Below are positions 44,382 to 56,013 of a DNA stretch of 64,000 nt, piece by piece. The notes beneath the pieces were generated by a model. That model made no database searches. It was not told where the DNA came from and saw nothing but the letters and a program-made list of their open reading frames with translations. How positions within the stretch are numbered: the first letter of the stretch is position 1; each line of letters starts with the position of its first letter. This DNA comes from Apiotrichum sp. Y4204. Lineage: Eukaryota > Basidiomycota > Tremellomycetes > Trichosporonales > Trichosporonaceae. Both the position numbers and the translations under genes were made by a program. The stretch covers positions 620,001 to 684,000 of the forward strand of contig JAMYHL010000013.1 of NCBI GenBank assembly GCA_025531455.1. The letters are read 5' to 3'.

Positions 44382-45898
44382 TCAAGCAGCCACGGCAATG
44401 GCAGGAGTCTTCTCGATGGCAGGCTTGAGTTCGTCGGCATAGTCGGAGAGGTCGGGCATGACGAGTGGGCCGGGCTCGTAGCAGAGGGTGCGCATGGCGT
44501 CGATCTGGGTACGCTGCATCCAGACCTGATTTTTCCGAGATTACGAGTCCAGTGCCAAGAGCGAGTCGAGGTCAGTAGGCACATCAAGTTTCCCGTGTAA
44601 GCGCAGGAACGTGAACACCAGCACACCGATGCCTACATGCGACGCCGAATAGTACCGCCAGTGGGACCACCCGAAGAGATAGCCTGCCAGACCGGGGATG
44701 GCGAGCTTCGAGTTGTCGTCGATGATCTGATGTGAGTTTATGGGGCTCAGGAAAACTCACCTCGCGCTTCAGAGAAACGAAAGCGGCAACCTTGTCCGTG
44801 AGGACGGCCTTGACGCCCCAGCTCATGGCAGTGCGCATCTCGTTGGGGTCGTTGACCGTCCAGACGCACACCTCCTTGCCTGCCGCGCGGCAGTCGCGAA
44901 TGAACGACTGGCCCTCGGGGCCGACAAGCATGCCAAAGTTCATCGAGAAGCCCTCGCACGCTTCCCAAAAGTACGTGCGCGCAACCCAAGTGGAGAGGCC
45001 GATGTGGTAGCGGCGCAGGCGAGGAAGGTATTTGAGCGCGGGCCGGATGAACACCGGGTGCCAGAGGCCGAGGATGAGGCGCGGGGCGAGCAGCGTCTCC
45101 CAGTCCTTGTAGGAACTGATATGAGTAAAAAATGTCGCGGTAGTGGTGTGTGTACATACGTGATGATGCGGGCAATTTCCGGCTGGACCGTGTCAGCATG
45201 CAGCTCAGGTATGCAGGTATATGAGTTACTCACGAACATATCATCTGGGTTGTTTTGAACCTTGCAGTCGATCTGGGGTAAGCGGCCGACTGCGAATCAC
45301 TCACGTTAAGCGAGACGTGCTGGTTCTCGGGCTCCATGAGAAGACTGATCAGCTCATCAAAGCGGGGAATGGGCTGCACCGGCTCCTTCTTGGTGCGGAC
45401 ATTCCTGTCTGTGAGCATGATGCAACAAGGGTTACGCGATGGCGTCACTCACTCGATGACATCCTTCCAAGGCTGGGAACGGATGGTGCCTGTGCCGTTC
45501 GTGGTGCGGTCGAGCGTAGGGTCGTGGAACATGAGAATGATACCGTCCGACGTAATGTGGACGTCTGGGGTGTTAGGACAACTCGGTGGCAATGGCCCTA
45601 CCACTCTCGATTCCGTCCGCGCCTTCCTTGATGGCTGCACGGAAGCTTGCCAGCCTGAGGGTGTTAGAGGCGCCGCGCGCCATGGCCAGCAGTGTGCCCC
45701 ATGCAACCACACCATGTACGTGATGTACATTGATCACGGGGTGGAGCAAAAGTCACACTGCTGGGTCGCTAGTTGTTGGCCGTTTGTCGCTCACGTGTTC
45801 TCGGGGAGGAAGGCCGACGCGCCGCGGTGGCCCCAGCATTCGATATCTTTGGGCTCGTGAAACGGCGTCGGCTCGGGACAGTTTGGAGGCTTGGTCAT
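44382..45898 (-). CDS. PGC1: glycerophosphodiester phosphodiesterase, Pgc1-like
   Basis: GDPD-fold phosphodiesterase; the yeast relative Pgc1 degrades phosphatidylglycerol. Nine exons, 45898-45795, 45654-45602, 45564-45453, 45404-45305, 45272-45234, 45182-45160, 45115-44761, 44726-44583 and 44525-44382, give 357 residues. Catalytic blocks are complete: [62 protein letters not shown] with the metal-binding acidic residue, and [18 protein letters not shown] with KAVLTDKV. A hydrophobic stretch near residue 285 ([12 protein letters not shown]) fits the C-terminal membrane anchor of Pgc1. One exon is only 23 nt. A TATATAAA-like element lies about 75 bp upstream of the start (near 45975). Confidence 0.87.
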
Positions 45899-46958
45899 GG
45901 TGGTGATTGCAGTGATATGCGTGGGGGAAAGAAGGGAGTAACAACGAAGAGTTGTTGTGGTGGAGACCGGAGAGTATATAAAAGGAGTGAGGGAGTGTGT
46001 GGTGGGATGTGCGTGGGGTTGTGGGGGAGCAGAGGAGAGTTGGAGTGGAGCCGGGAGTGGGATGTGTGTTACTTTTTATAACCTTTGGGTCAGTTGGGTG
46101 GCGTCGGCGCAGTCCACCAGCAGCAACGGCAGCCGGGCAGTGCAGGACGTGCCTGCCGGATCGGTCTTTGGCACCTATAGGTGTACACCTCCTCGTGCAT
46201 CTGCATCGTCTCTTGGCTCTCGGTCATGGTCAGCGGAACAGCATGCGTTTCCCAGAACAGAATGACACGAGATTCATCACATGGTAAGGTGAACAAACGA
46301 TGATCTCTCTCGGCCTCTCCGATCTAGGTCCGCACGCCGCAACTGCCCAGCCTCTCTCGGTCCCTCCTCAGCGGCCCCCTTAAAACGTCAGCACAACGCG
46401 ATCCCTGTATAGCATACGCAGTTACAAGCTGTTATTTTCAGCGATGCAAAGAGTCGCGACCGATCACTCACCCCGCGTGGCCGCACAGCAGTTCCGCGCT
46501 GTCACCCAGTTGCAGTGATTGACGTCGTGTTTGGTGGCCTCGACACCGAGAATAGGTCGGGGATCGCCGGCTGTAACAACCAAAATTACCAGCCAACAAC
46601 TGTGCCAACACTGTTTCTGAAGCCCGTGTATGAATTTGCCTCTTACACACAGAACATTGGGCTGCACTCGAGCTCGGTCATACAAGCTCTGGATGCCGCG
46701 GATACTCCACAATGTAACGCGTTGTTTTGTCAGCACGATCGCATCTGCTCGCCATTCATCCCTTTGTTCTTATCTCTGTTGGCGCCAGAGTGTCGAACAA
46801 GCGGAACCAGATAACAAGTCACTGGCCGACTGGCCGATCGGCATAATCCGTCATCATCGCCGACCCGGCCACTGCCGACAGTCGTTGTACCAAAGCAACA
46901 ACCGCGCCCCAATGCCCATGATCCATCATGAAATAATGTCTCTTCCTCCCATTCCACC
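45899..46958. other. divergent promoter region, diesterase/flavin monooxygenase
   Basis: About 1.06 kb with no gene seen. A TATA-like element near 45975 serves the diesterase side. The rest shows only short ORFs. Confidence 0.5.
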
Positions 46959-48720
46959 ATGACCATCGCCCCCGCCATCCCCCTTCCGCCACTTACCCGC
47001 GTCGCCGTCGTGGGCGCAGGCGGGCCGAGCGGCCTCGTCGCCGTCCGCCAGCTTCTCGAGGCCGGCGTCCGGCCCGACCAGATCCTCGCGTGCGAGGCGC
47101 GCGCTGGCCCTGGCGGAGTGTGGAACTACGAACCGACCCCCGGTGAGATGCACGTTGCATGGCGCAAAGACGGCCCGCCGCTCGTTAGGTCGAAGCAGGA
47201 GATTGAGGTGCCCGGATCGAATGGGCCGAGTGGTGCGTTGAAAGCTATGGTCGTGAGCTGACGCGCAGCGATGTATGACCGGCTTCGGACCAACCTCCCA
47301 AATAACATGTTCGTGTAACTGATGGAGAGCTCCCCGCCTGCGGCGTCACTGACTACAGCATGATGTACCGCGGCAGCCCGTTTCCCAAGGGGACTCCGGT
47401 GTTTCCGACTCACGAGCAGGTGTTGTCATACCTTCAAGATTATGCCAAGGACAAAGGGTTAGTGGAATGGAGGACCGGAGGACCAAGGGCGCGACCCAGG
47501 GACAATGACTCACGGACCAGGCTTCTCGACGTCATCCAGTGGCGCACACGCGTGCTCTCGGTTTACCACACGCCGGGCGCATCCTCGTCCGCAGATCGTT
47601 GGACGGTAGAGACCGAGCATGCAGGCGCCGACGGGATCTCGCGGGCGAGCACGACTGTGTCCCATGTGATCGTCTCCAACGGGCACTACAACGAGCCGTT
47701 CCTGCCCCCAATTCCGGGACTCGACACATTCGGGGGCAAGATTGTGCACTCGCGGTGGTGGCGCAACCCGACCCCATACCGCGGCTGCAACATTGTCGTT
47801 GTCGGCTCGCACGCGTCCGGATCAGACATTGCGCGCGAGCTCGCGACCGACGACATGGAGCATAAAGACAACCCACCGCGCACAATCTACGAGTCAGTAC
47901 GCGGGTACGAGCCGGGAGACAAGGTGTGGGACGACGACCTTCCGTGGGCGCGCCCGATCCGCTGCGTCCCGGAGATCAAGCGCGTCGAGGGGAAGACGTT
48001 GCATTTCGTGAACGGCGATGTTCACCGCGACATCGATGTCATCGTGTTCGCCACCGGATACCTCTTCTCCTACCCATTCCTCACCAAGGCGCCGTTCGAC
48101 ACCCAGCCGGTCACATCCTCACTTGCTCCGCCTCAGGACGGACTACCGCCTGCGGGAGGGCAAAACATCCTGAATTTGAATAACACCGATACCTTCTACG
48201 TCCCGGATCCCACCATGGCCTTTATCGGTCTCCGTAAGTGTCTGAGGCGCTGCTCACTCCTATGCTGTTCTGACTTCAGACTACGCTGTCAACCCCTTCC
48301 CCCTTGGCGAAGCCACCGCGCGCCTAATCGCCCGTTCCTTCACCGCCGCGCGGGTTCCGCCCCTCCCTCCGCTCAAGCGCCTGACCGACGACCCGACAGA
48401 CAAGCGTATCGGCAACCCTGCCGAGTTTGATAACCAGGACGCATGGCTCGAGGCCATCGGCGAGGTGAGTGCTTCCCCTGACCCTGTGAATGGCCGTATG
48501 TCATCTCCACAGACCAGACTGTCCCAGGTCTTTTGTTTCATGAGATTTGGACTGCAATGCTCGCCTGCCCTGTCCCGGTCTTTCGATCTGGCTCTCATTT
48601 ACTCACACTCAGGGCGGCGACGACGGTGGACCGAACCATGGGTGGCCGCGGACGAGCGACGAGGTGCGCGAGGCGCGTACGAACGGCTACGCGCAGCGCA
48701 AAGCCCTGCTGGGATACTAG
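46959..48720 (+). CDS. flavin-containing monooxygenase (FMO-like)
   Basis: FAD- and NADPH-dependent oxygenase acting on soft nucleophiles such as thiols or amines. Six exons, 46959-47232, 47269-47314, 47359-47457, 47521-48233, 48280-48464 and 48613-48720, give 474 residues, the fungal FMO size. The FAD site is VAVVGAGGPSGLVAVRQLLE near the N-terminus (GxGxxG). A second Rossmann motif NIVVVGSHASGSDIARELA is for NADPH. Between them lies FGGKIVHSRWWRN, corresponding to the FMO identifying motif (FxGxxxHSxxY/F), and the late DVIVFATGYLFSYPFL carries the FATGY signature. The last 35 residues (DDGGPNHGWPRTSDEV) are hydrophilic. Typical neighbours for a detoxifying enzyme are not evident. Confidence 0.9.
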
Positions 48721-48910
48721 TGCAGGTCAGAAGACTAGATTTGAATGGACTTCGGTGAAAAAACAACGCGGAAGGGGGCATTTACTACTCACCGCTACCG
48801 GCTCGTTACTCACTCTCCACAACCCACAAGGCCGCTCCCGTCCCTTCCTTCAACACCCCGAGCACCCCAGACACTCTGCTCGATGCATAGCTCGCTCTCC
48901 AGCTCAAAAA

Positions 48911-48995
48911 TGGAGCCAGGGTGGATCGAACACCCGACCTAGCGATATGATGACTGAGCTTCAGTCGCTCGCTCTCCCAGCTGAGCTATGTCTCC
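48911..48995 (-). tRNA. tRNA-Phe (GAA), intron-containing, copy 2
   Basis: The mature sequence is identical over 72 nt to copy 1 at 2039-2137, including the odd A-G pair 5-68 in the acceptor stem. The intron is 12 nt (CTCAGTCATCAT) instead of 26 nt and sits at the same place. Five T on the transcribed strand directly follow (48906-48910 as A), a Pol III stop. It lies between the monooxygenase and the ABC protein. Confidence 0.94.
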
Positions 48996-49345
48996 TTATG
49001 TAAGCGGCTCGGGGCTGCTTCCACGCGTGCTGCCGCGCTGCGCGAGGGACAGAGGAATCGTCAAGCATCTTGAGGCGTGTTCTAACAGCTGGGAAGGATG
49101 GGAAGGGCGGAAGCAGCCGGCTTGCGATTTCGGATGAAGAACTCGGAGTATCACCGATGTGTTCGTGTGTAACAACTTGGACGGACTGCCCTTCTTTATA
49201 CTTTTTACATGCAAGTTTGTGCCAGATAGGCCGCTAAAAACTACCATCTAACTCTTGATACTGTCCCTGCTCTGGGAGCATCCGAACCGGGTTGTGAGAC
49301 TCTCTGGGAGACGATCTAACCACATGATCGCTCGGCGACGAGGAG
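48996..49345. other. intergenic, no gene seen
   Basis: About 350 bases between tRNA-Phe and the stop codon of the ABC protein; probably the tRNA 5' flank and the ABC gene's 3' UTR. Confidence 0.55.
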
Positions 49346-51137
49346 CTACTCCGAATGAGCAACCTTCCCATCAACGAGACGGAGGACCTTGCCGTGCTTC
49401 CACGGCACCTCGTCTTCGTAGTGCGAAACGACGATGACGGCCTGATCCTGGTTGTTCTGGTGCATGTCCTCCCACTCTTTGGCGAGGAGTTCGCGGGCCT
49501 TGGCCCAGATCTCCTCGTCCATTCCCTGGGTCGGTTCGTCGAGTACGAGCAGTGGGCTGCGCGAGACGATCGCTCGGAGAAAAACGAGCAGCGCCTGTTG
49601 CGGCGGCATGAAGTGGGCAAACTCCTTGTTGGCGATATCCCTAATGTCCATGTCGTTGACTTGACCTGTGCGCGAGGTCGAGAGTTCCTTCTTAAAATAG
49701 TCGAGCAGGTACAAGACGCGCTGTTTCTGGTCATCGGACAGCGGGCGGCGAGAGAACACGCCCTCGAAACCGGTGCCCACGGCCTGAAGCGCGGAAAGGC
49801 CCATGTTTCGCGGGAAAGCAGCGAATACCTCGGGCGAAGTGTGACCGATTAGCTGCCGCAGAATTGGGGTCGGTACTCGGCGACGTGGTTGGGAGAAAAG
49901 TTGGAGAGACGAAGAAGGGAGAGAGAATGACTGGGGGTGGTGGCCCAGAAGGACCGATAGGAGAGTGGTCTTTCCAGAGCCTAGGAGTCAGAATCAAACG
50001 AGAACCGGACTGGCTGCGGTACACTCACCGTTGGCGCCCTGGAGATGCCACTTCTCTCCCGGCCTGACCGTCCAGCTCACGTCTTGGAGCACTGGTCTTG
50101 TGCCCTCGCCATACGAGATGTTGACATTGCGGAGGTTGACAATCGGCGGCTGGCTAGTCCCAGTGTTGCCTTCTGGAATGCTGTCGCCTGTTGAATCTTG
50201 ATCCCCCCGTTCTGTCTGATGGCGCGCTTCCCATTCCTGACGCGTACCAATCCATACCTCGCCATTGCGAACCTCGCATACGTTTGTGATCCAGTCCGCG
50301 AGCGTGTTCTCTCCCTTGTCGCGGAGGACAAGAACCACGCGTGGCTCGCCGCCTGTCGCATTCAAGTCGCCCAGGAGCCCAGACACCACCTTGCGTGACG
50401 GGACGTCGAGGCCAGCCATGGGGTCTTCGAGGATAAGCACGTCGGGACGCGTCATGAGGCTTAGCGCAATACGCATGCGGCGCGTCTGCCCACTCGACAG
50501 GCTGATCGCGGGCAGGTCCTGCATGTGGTTCAGCTCCATGCGAGTCAGTGCTGCGCCGACATTTCGTCCTGCCAGCGCCTTGTCCTCGAAGAACGAGACC
50601 ATCTTCTCCTTGAGCAGCAGCCGGTCCTCCTCCTGCAGCGCACCGTAGCGCGCCGTGTAGTCTGTGAATTCGCCGGTCGTACTCGGTCGTGCGAAAGCCA
50701 GGTACCGAATCGACTTCCATGTGTCGGGGTCGATCACGCGGGAAGGTGGTTCCCTACTGGCGACGGGCAACGGTCCTGGAGGCGGGGTGTTGGGCGTTAT
50801 GCGATGCCGGCCAAGCAGGGTCTGGTGGGTGAGCCTGGGCAGGTAGGAGATGGGCAGAAGAGGAGGGAGTTGCCTACTCCTGTTACCAAGCGGCGCGGCT
50901 TCAACATACCTCAACAGCTAATCTCCTTCCCTCGGAATCTCCCACAATCGCCCACCCCTCCTCCCCGCCATCGTTGATCGTGAAGCCCTCTGGTGGAAAT
51001 CGGAGGAGGGCGGATTTGGACTCGAGCTGGGCGGCGCCGAGGGGGAACACACTCGCGGACGGGGGAAGCCGGACAAATGGGACCTTGGCGATCGGTGCGG
51101 CCATGCCCCGGGCCAGGCAGACGGCAGTCCACAGCAT
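49346..51137 (-). CDS. soluble twin-NBD ABC ATPase (ModF/Ydr061w-like)
   Basis: Three exons, 51137-50910, 50821-50029 and 49980-49346, give 551 residues with two ATPase domains and no membrane segment. In NBD1 the expected Walker A is replaced by GDSEGRR (about residues 66-72), lacking the Lys-Ser/Thr pair. Its signature LSSGQTRR (about 184) and Walker B VLILEDP (about 204) are good. In NBD2 Walker A is perfect (GANGSGKTT, about 338) and Walker B is LLVLDEPTQG, followed by the switch His in VIVVSHYEDEVPW, but the signature reads FMPPQQ. This layout fits the ModF/Ydr061w group, whose role is unclear. A Met-rich start at 51137 is the only early ATG; a short N-terminal mitochondrial signal is possible. 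Confidence 0.85.
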
Positions 51138-52455
51138 GTTGCGAGCTGGTTGTGTGTGTGATACGGAGGTGGGGAGTCTCTTGATGGGCCTGATTTATGA
51201 GTAGCTGAACCGATTCTTGAAGGCGAGTTCCATCTCCACATTGCGGGTGAATAACGCGGGTGAGAATGTGGGGCCCAACCAATGGCCACTGATGATCAAC
51301 AACATGTGAGCTCCGCCGTCAGATGTGATGGTGATGGGCATCACTAACATCACGAGGTGGGTTGATCGCTCTGCTGTCCACTGGACCACAGAGAACCAGT
51401 AAACCACGGCAACTTGCTGCCTAATAAAGCTGAAGATGACTGCACATGAGTGGGCTGAAGGGAGCTCGCGCAGAGGCGCCGCGTTGAATGCTTCTGCGCT
51501 CGAGCGTCCGTTTCTGAACACCTGACACCAAAAGGATTTGTCCAGAACCTCGAGCCAGGACCATGGAACCACATCCCAAGCCCTCTTCAAGCCCTTCAAG
51601 CCCGTCAAGCCCAGCTTTGATGCCTCTTGAATTGGAGTGTTCCTCTTCCACATTTTTCTCGTTTCCTTTGTTTCAATGTCATAACGCATCATTCAGCCTC
51701 AATGGACAGAACGCAGCCGCCTCGTGCGCGCCGCGACGCGTTTCACAGTCGCACAGTGGTACTGAGGGTGATCGGGCATCCGTCAGCTTGTCAGCTCTGA
51801 ACCTCTGCAACTACTGTTGATGTTGTGGGAGGCGATCGACGACGAGTCTCAATTGACGCTCTGGGTGTCTGGATGCAATTGATAACACAACATGTTGGAT
51901 GTCGCATGTCGGCCTAGTCGGACCATTCTCCAGCTCCAACTTCCGAATGCGTCCAAACACATCAACGCAGCGTTAGCTAGCTGTTGTTTGTGCTTTAGTT
52001 GCTGAGAAGCACGAACCCGCAAACACTACGAACGGTACGCGAAGCAAAGCTGTCAAGTTGTGTGCCGTCACGACTCAATCACTTGCCCTAGACGTCGACG
52101 TCCTCATCGCCTCATCACGCGCGCATCCCTCATCCTTCTCCTGCACCATCTCCGGTGACAGCGCCCTTCCGTGCCCCGCGCGACCTCGCCCCTCGTATAT
52201 CGTATCCCATATCCGATATCCCATCTGTGTGCTCATGTGCTGTGTCCCGCATCCGCAATCATCTCGATCTCCATCTGCCTTCACCGTCCAATCCAGCTGA
52301 TGGGCTCGTGAAGGCACTCACTCCACCCGACACAGTTCCCGACCGACATCGACTCGCGAGTGTGAGAGCACGACAGAGGTACATAAACAGTTGCCGTCGA
52401 CCTCTTCTTCTCCCTGTACTCTCCCACCCCACTATCCGACATACCCTACAGCAGT
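51138..52455. other. 1.3-kb intergenic region, no gene supported
   Basis: A 165-codon ORF on the minus strand (51195-51692) has no domain, and part of it is a product of a CAAGCCC-type direct repeat near 51574-51612. The last 300 bases are pyrimidine-rich, as in the leader of the next gene. Confidence 0.5.
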
Positions 52456-53721
52456 ATGGACTCCACCCTCGTGCTCCCCATCAAACCCCCCACCAGCGGC
52501 GTGCTGCGCGCCGCACGCCTCTTCCTGAGCAGCCCCGCTCCCAAGACCCCCAAGAGCCAGGCCCCCGCCCCCTCACCCGTGTTGATTGACCACATGTCCT
52601 TTCCGCACATTATCGACGAGATCCTCGCCGCCGCTCCCACCTCGGTGCTGATGCGTTTCCGCGCCACCTCGCGCAAGTACTACCTCCGCATCACGCCAGT
52701 CCTTGCTTCACGCATCACCGTAGTTCCCATAGACAGCAAGCATCGCCACGCCATCGGCTGTGCAGCTGAGCGGAAGGGACTCACCCCCCTGTTCCCCCTC
52801 CACACGGCGTTTCCGCCACTTCCCCGCCGCCTCCTTATAGATACCCTCGTTCTCATGCTCGCCTCCAAATGGTGGAGCAAGCGCGCCGTACCTCCGCCCA
52901 GCCCAATCGAGGACACGTCCATCAGCAGCGACTCGGATTCGGACTCCGACTGGGGCTCCTTCACGGGACTCCACATCGACCCCGCCATCCCGTCCCGTAT
53001 TGACCTCGGGCCAATGCACGTCTCCCTGCGCCCTGCTCCGCTTCTCTCCTACACCCGCGTGTTGGACATCGATGCGCGCGTGCCGCCCTCGACGTTAATG
53101 GCCCTCGCCGAGTCCCTTGCGCGCCAGGCCCGTATCGTCCCCCTTGTCCGCATCCTGTTCTTCCCTCCTGGCGGGTGGCGCACCACCTGCCCAATCGTGA
53201 GTCGCACGCTTGTCGTCTTCCTCGCCGCCATCCCGTGTCCGAGCGACCACATCATCCAGGAACCCGTCCCCGCCCTCGTGCCCTACGGCACGCGCCGTGT
53301 CGTCTTCACCGCCAGCGGCGAGCACATGGTCAGCTACCCGAACCTGAACGCAATCTACGAGCTGCCCAAGACAGTCACCGAGGTCGTCATCCATCTCACC
53401 CATGCCCCGGCTCATCTCGCGTGTCCCGCCGCATCCCATGGGGCGGGGTACGCGCACCTCGGTGTCGTGATCGGCAACGCGCTGACGAGCGTGCACTGCC
53501 GCATCCTCATCGTCATCCCCAATTCCCTTCTCCGTGAAACCCCCGAGAACGACGCCGAAAGCATCCCAAACCTCATCATGGACGCCGCGCCACACGCCTT
53601 CCCCGCCGACCTCTCCCCGGAAGACGAGGACAAGGCGTACGCCCGCATCGCGTTCATGACCGATGAGGCGTACATTGCCCACGTCGGGGAGCAGCAGTGG
53701 CTCTGGGAGTCGAGGCCGTAG
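52456..53721 (+). CDS. F-box-like orphan protein
   Basis: A single-exon ORF of 421 residues from ATG 52456. Residues 46-75 read IDHMSFPHIIDEILAAAPTS and VLMRFRATSRKYYLRI. This has the shape of an F-box-like start (P.II..IL..A....L..FR..SR...), which in other proteins recruits an SCF ubiquitin ligase. The rest is beta/alpha sequence without leucine-rich repeats that I can see, interrupted by an acidic Ser-Asp run SISSDSDSDSDWGS near residue 160. I associate this style with a gene family expanded in Trichosporonales, but that is memory, not shown here. Codon use agrees with its neighbours. No membrane segment or signal peptide. Confidence 0.7.
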   Translation: MDSTLVLPIKPPTSGVLRAARLFLSSPAPKTPKSQAPAPSPVLIDHMSFPHIIDEILAAAPTSVLMRFRATSRKYYLRITPVLASRITVVPIDSKHRHAIGCAAERKGLTPLFPLHTAFPPLPRRLLIDTLVLMLASKWWSKRAVPPPSPIEDTSISSDSDSDSDWGSFTGLHIDPAIPSRIDLGPMHVSLRPAPLLSYTRVLDIDARVPPSTLMALAESLARQARIVPLVRILFFPPGGWRTTCPIVSRTLVVFLAAIPCPSDHIIQEPVPALVPYGTRRVVFTASGEHMVSYPNLNAIYELPKTVTEVVIHLTHAPAHLACPAASHGAGYAHLGVVIGNALTSVHCRILIVIPNSLLRETPENDAESIPNLIMDAAPHAFPADLSPEDEDKAYARIAFMTDEAYIAHVGEQQWLWESRP

Positions 53722-54023
53722 TGGATATTGTATCGAGTTGGTTCCGAGGTTACGGGAGTCTGGATCTGGATAATGTCGGCCCACGTGTGTCAATATGTGA
53801 ATGTACGATGTATCAGCCTTGTCCTCTTATCAGTCGGAATGCGGTGCCGGGCACGATGCTTGCAGTGTTAATGATCCCAACTCACCGAGGTACACTGTAT
53901 AACATTCCGTACAACACGCTACAAGCCCAAAGATTATATGGCCCAAGAAACTAGATAGGTAAGAGTGCAGACGAGTGGCTCGCGGCTCGCAGCTCGTAGC
54001 TCGTCGGCTGCCAGCTTCACAGC

Positions 54024-56013
54024 TTAGAACTTGAGACGCTGGTGTATCGCCTGGTCCTGCGCAATCCACGCCGCGAAGTCCATTTCGTCCGGCACGTCCT
54101 GCTTGGTCGCCTTGGCCACCTCGTCCGGCACGTACTCGCTGCTCGTCAGTCCTGCCAACAACGCAGAAACTCACTGGCGCACCAACTGTGCCCACGCGTC
54201 CCAGCGGCACGCGAGGCGCTCGTGCGACTCGAAGCTCATAAACTCCTCGCGGGTCGGGTGCATCGTGTCGACCGGCCGGCGCGAGAGCTTGGACAGCCGC
54301 GCGGCGATCTGCACCGGCGTCATCACGTCCGCGATCGCGTGCATCTCCTTGCCTTTGTGTCAGCGCACTAGTGAGAGAGGAGAATGGAGAGGGTGATGGT
54401 GCACACACGGTACACCTTCACTCCACTAGGCACTCACCAGCCCAGCGCTTCGGATTCCGCAGCGCTGCGAGGACGTACTCGCCCGTCTGCTCGAGCGGGA
54501 AGAGGGGCATGGCCGTGTCGTCGGGCACGGGAACGTTAAGGACGAGGCCACTCGGCCCGTCCTCAAGCCACTCGGTGATGCGGTTGAAGGGGACGGTCGT
54601 GTGCAGCACCGTGTGCATAATGCCAAGGCGATCGAGGTCCTCAGGGGCTGAGAAGCATGAGCATGGAGGGAACATATAGTGTGCGGCTGCAAGCTCGCAC
54701 GCGACTCACCATCCATCACGACCTTGGGCTCTGCACGCGACTTGCCGAGCACATTCTCGACGACCTCGTGTCCGCACGCGTTGACGCGGAAGACGACGTG
54801 CCCGACCTTGGCGCGGTGGCACGCCTTCACGGCCTTGGACAGCTGGCAGCGGTCAGCCGCGCGTGCAATGTCCGTGCGTTTCGGCTCCTGCTGGTGGTGC
54901 AGGATTGCGTGGAGCGCGAGGACTGTGTGTTAGCCAAGGACGAACGAGCAAATGGGGCTCTGGGCTAATGCGAAGCTGGCTATTTCCGGGCGGTGTCGGC
55001 GTCGTCCTGGCTCCACTAGTGGATGCCGAAACCCGTATGACCACCCCATATGATATTTCCATGCGCTAGCAGATGCGCTAGGGACTGTCGTAGCACTCAC
55101 CATTTGAGGAAAGATAGACGGCCTCGGCGCCGACGAGTTCGCGTGCATAGGAAATGGGCGAGTCCATGTCAGCCACGACGACGCGCACGCCAGCCGCACG
55201 CAGCTCGTCTGCTGCAGGGCACTCCTCGTCAACAGTCAGCGCCGTGATGGCGTAGTGCTTTGCTGCGATAAGGGCGCGGCACACTGAGAGACCTGTCTCC
55301 GTCTCGGCGCCAAAGACCACCGTCTTCACGGGCTCGGGGGCGGTCGCCGCCGCGACACGGTTGGGATCAAGCGCCCCGAGCATATGGTCAAAGTCGAAGA
55401 AGCGGCCCCATGTGCGCTTCTTGGGCGAGCTGGGGGACGAGCCGGTGGGGGATGAAGCGCGGCCGTTGCCATTAGCGGTGGTAGGGGAGATCTTGGGCGA
55501 GATCTTGGGTGAGGTGGGGGACGCCGGCTGGGGCGGGGACGTGGCGCTCGCAACAGAGGTGGAGAGAGTCGGCCGAGCAGCGGGCGACGGCGTGCGGGGA
55601 ATGCGGATGGGGCTGACGGGAGATCCGAGGCGGGGCTCGCCGTTGACGGGGGTGACGCTGAAGGGGGTGTGGGTAGGCGAGGAGGAGAGTGGCGGACGGG
55701 TGAGCGCAGCGGAGACGGAGGGCGAGCGGCGGCGCGAGGCGGGGATGCCGATCGGGGCTGGGAGCGGGCCCTGGTTCGAGAGTGTGCGTCCGCGGCGCGG
55801 AATGGCTTGCGGGGCGGACGCTGTTGTTGAAGAAGACGGTGCGGCGCGAGAAGGAGAGGTGAGCCGGCGGTTCAGCGACGGACGCGAGGAGACCGGCGTG
55901 CTGGGCTTGCTCTGTGTCTGCGGCTGCGCCTTCTTGGGCACGTAGGATGTGAGGAGGTCCTCGTGCAGCGACGACGAGAGAAAGTGCGCTGGGATGAGGT
56001 CGGGGAGCGACAT
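54024..56013 (-). CDS. NmrA-like Rossmann protein with long disordered N-terminus
   Basis: Five exons, 56013-55101, 54922-54710, 54647-54438, 54352-54175 and 54138-54024, give 542 residues. The first 210 residues are Ser/Pro/Thr-rich and probably disordered, with many Ser-Pro sites. The Rossmann part begins with KTVVFGAETETGLSVCRALI, followed by ITALTVDEECPAADELRAAG and VRVVVADMDS. The dinucleotide loop is GAETETG rather than the usual GATGxxG, so one Gly is lost. Later segments (DLDRLGIMHTVLHTTVPFN, PLFPLEQTGEYVLAALRN, KEMHAIADVMTPVQIAARLS) follow NmrA-like proteins, which sense NAD(P) state and can bind GATA-type regulators. Redox sensing here is inference. Three exon joins are supported by clean GT-AG and phase. 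Confidence 0.72.

Noticed and set aside
51195..51692. 165-codon ORF on the minus strand
   Set aside because: Part of it is a short direct repeat (CAAGCCC type); the rest has no recognisable feature.
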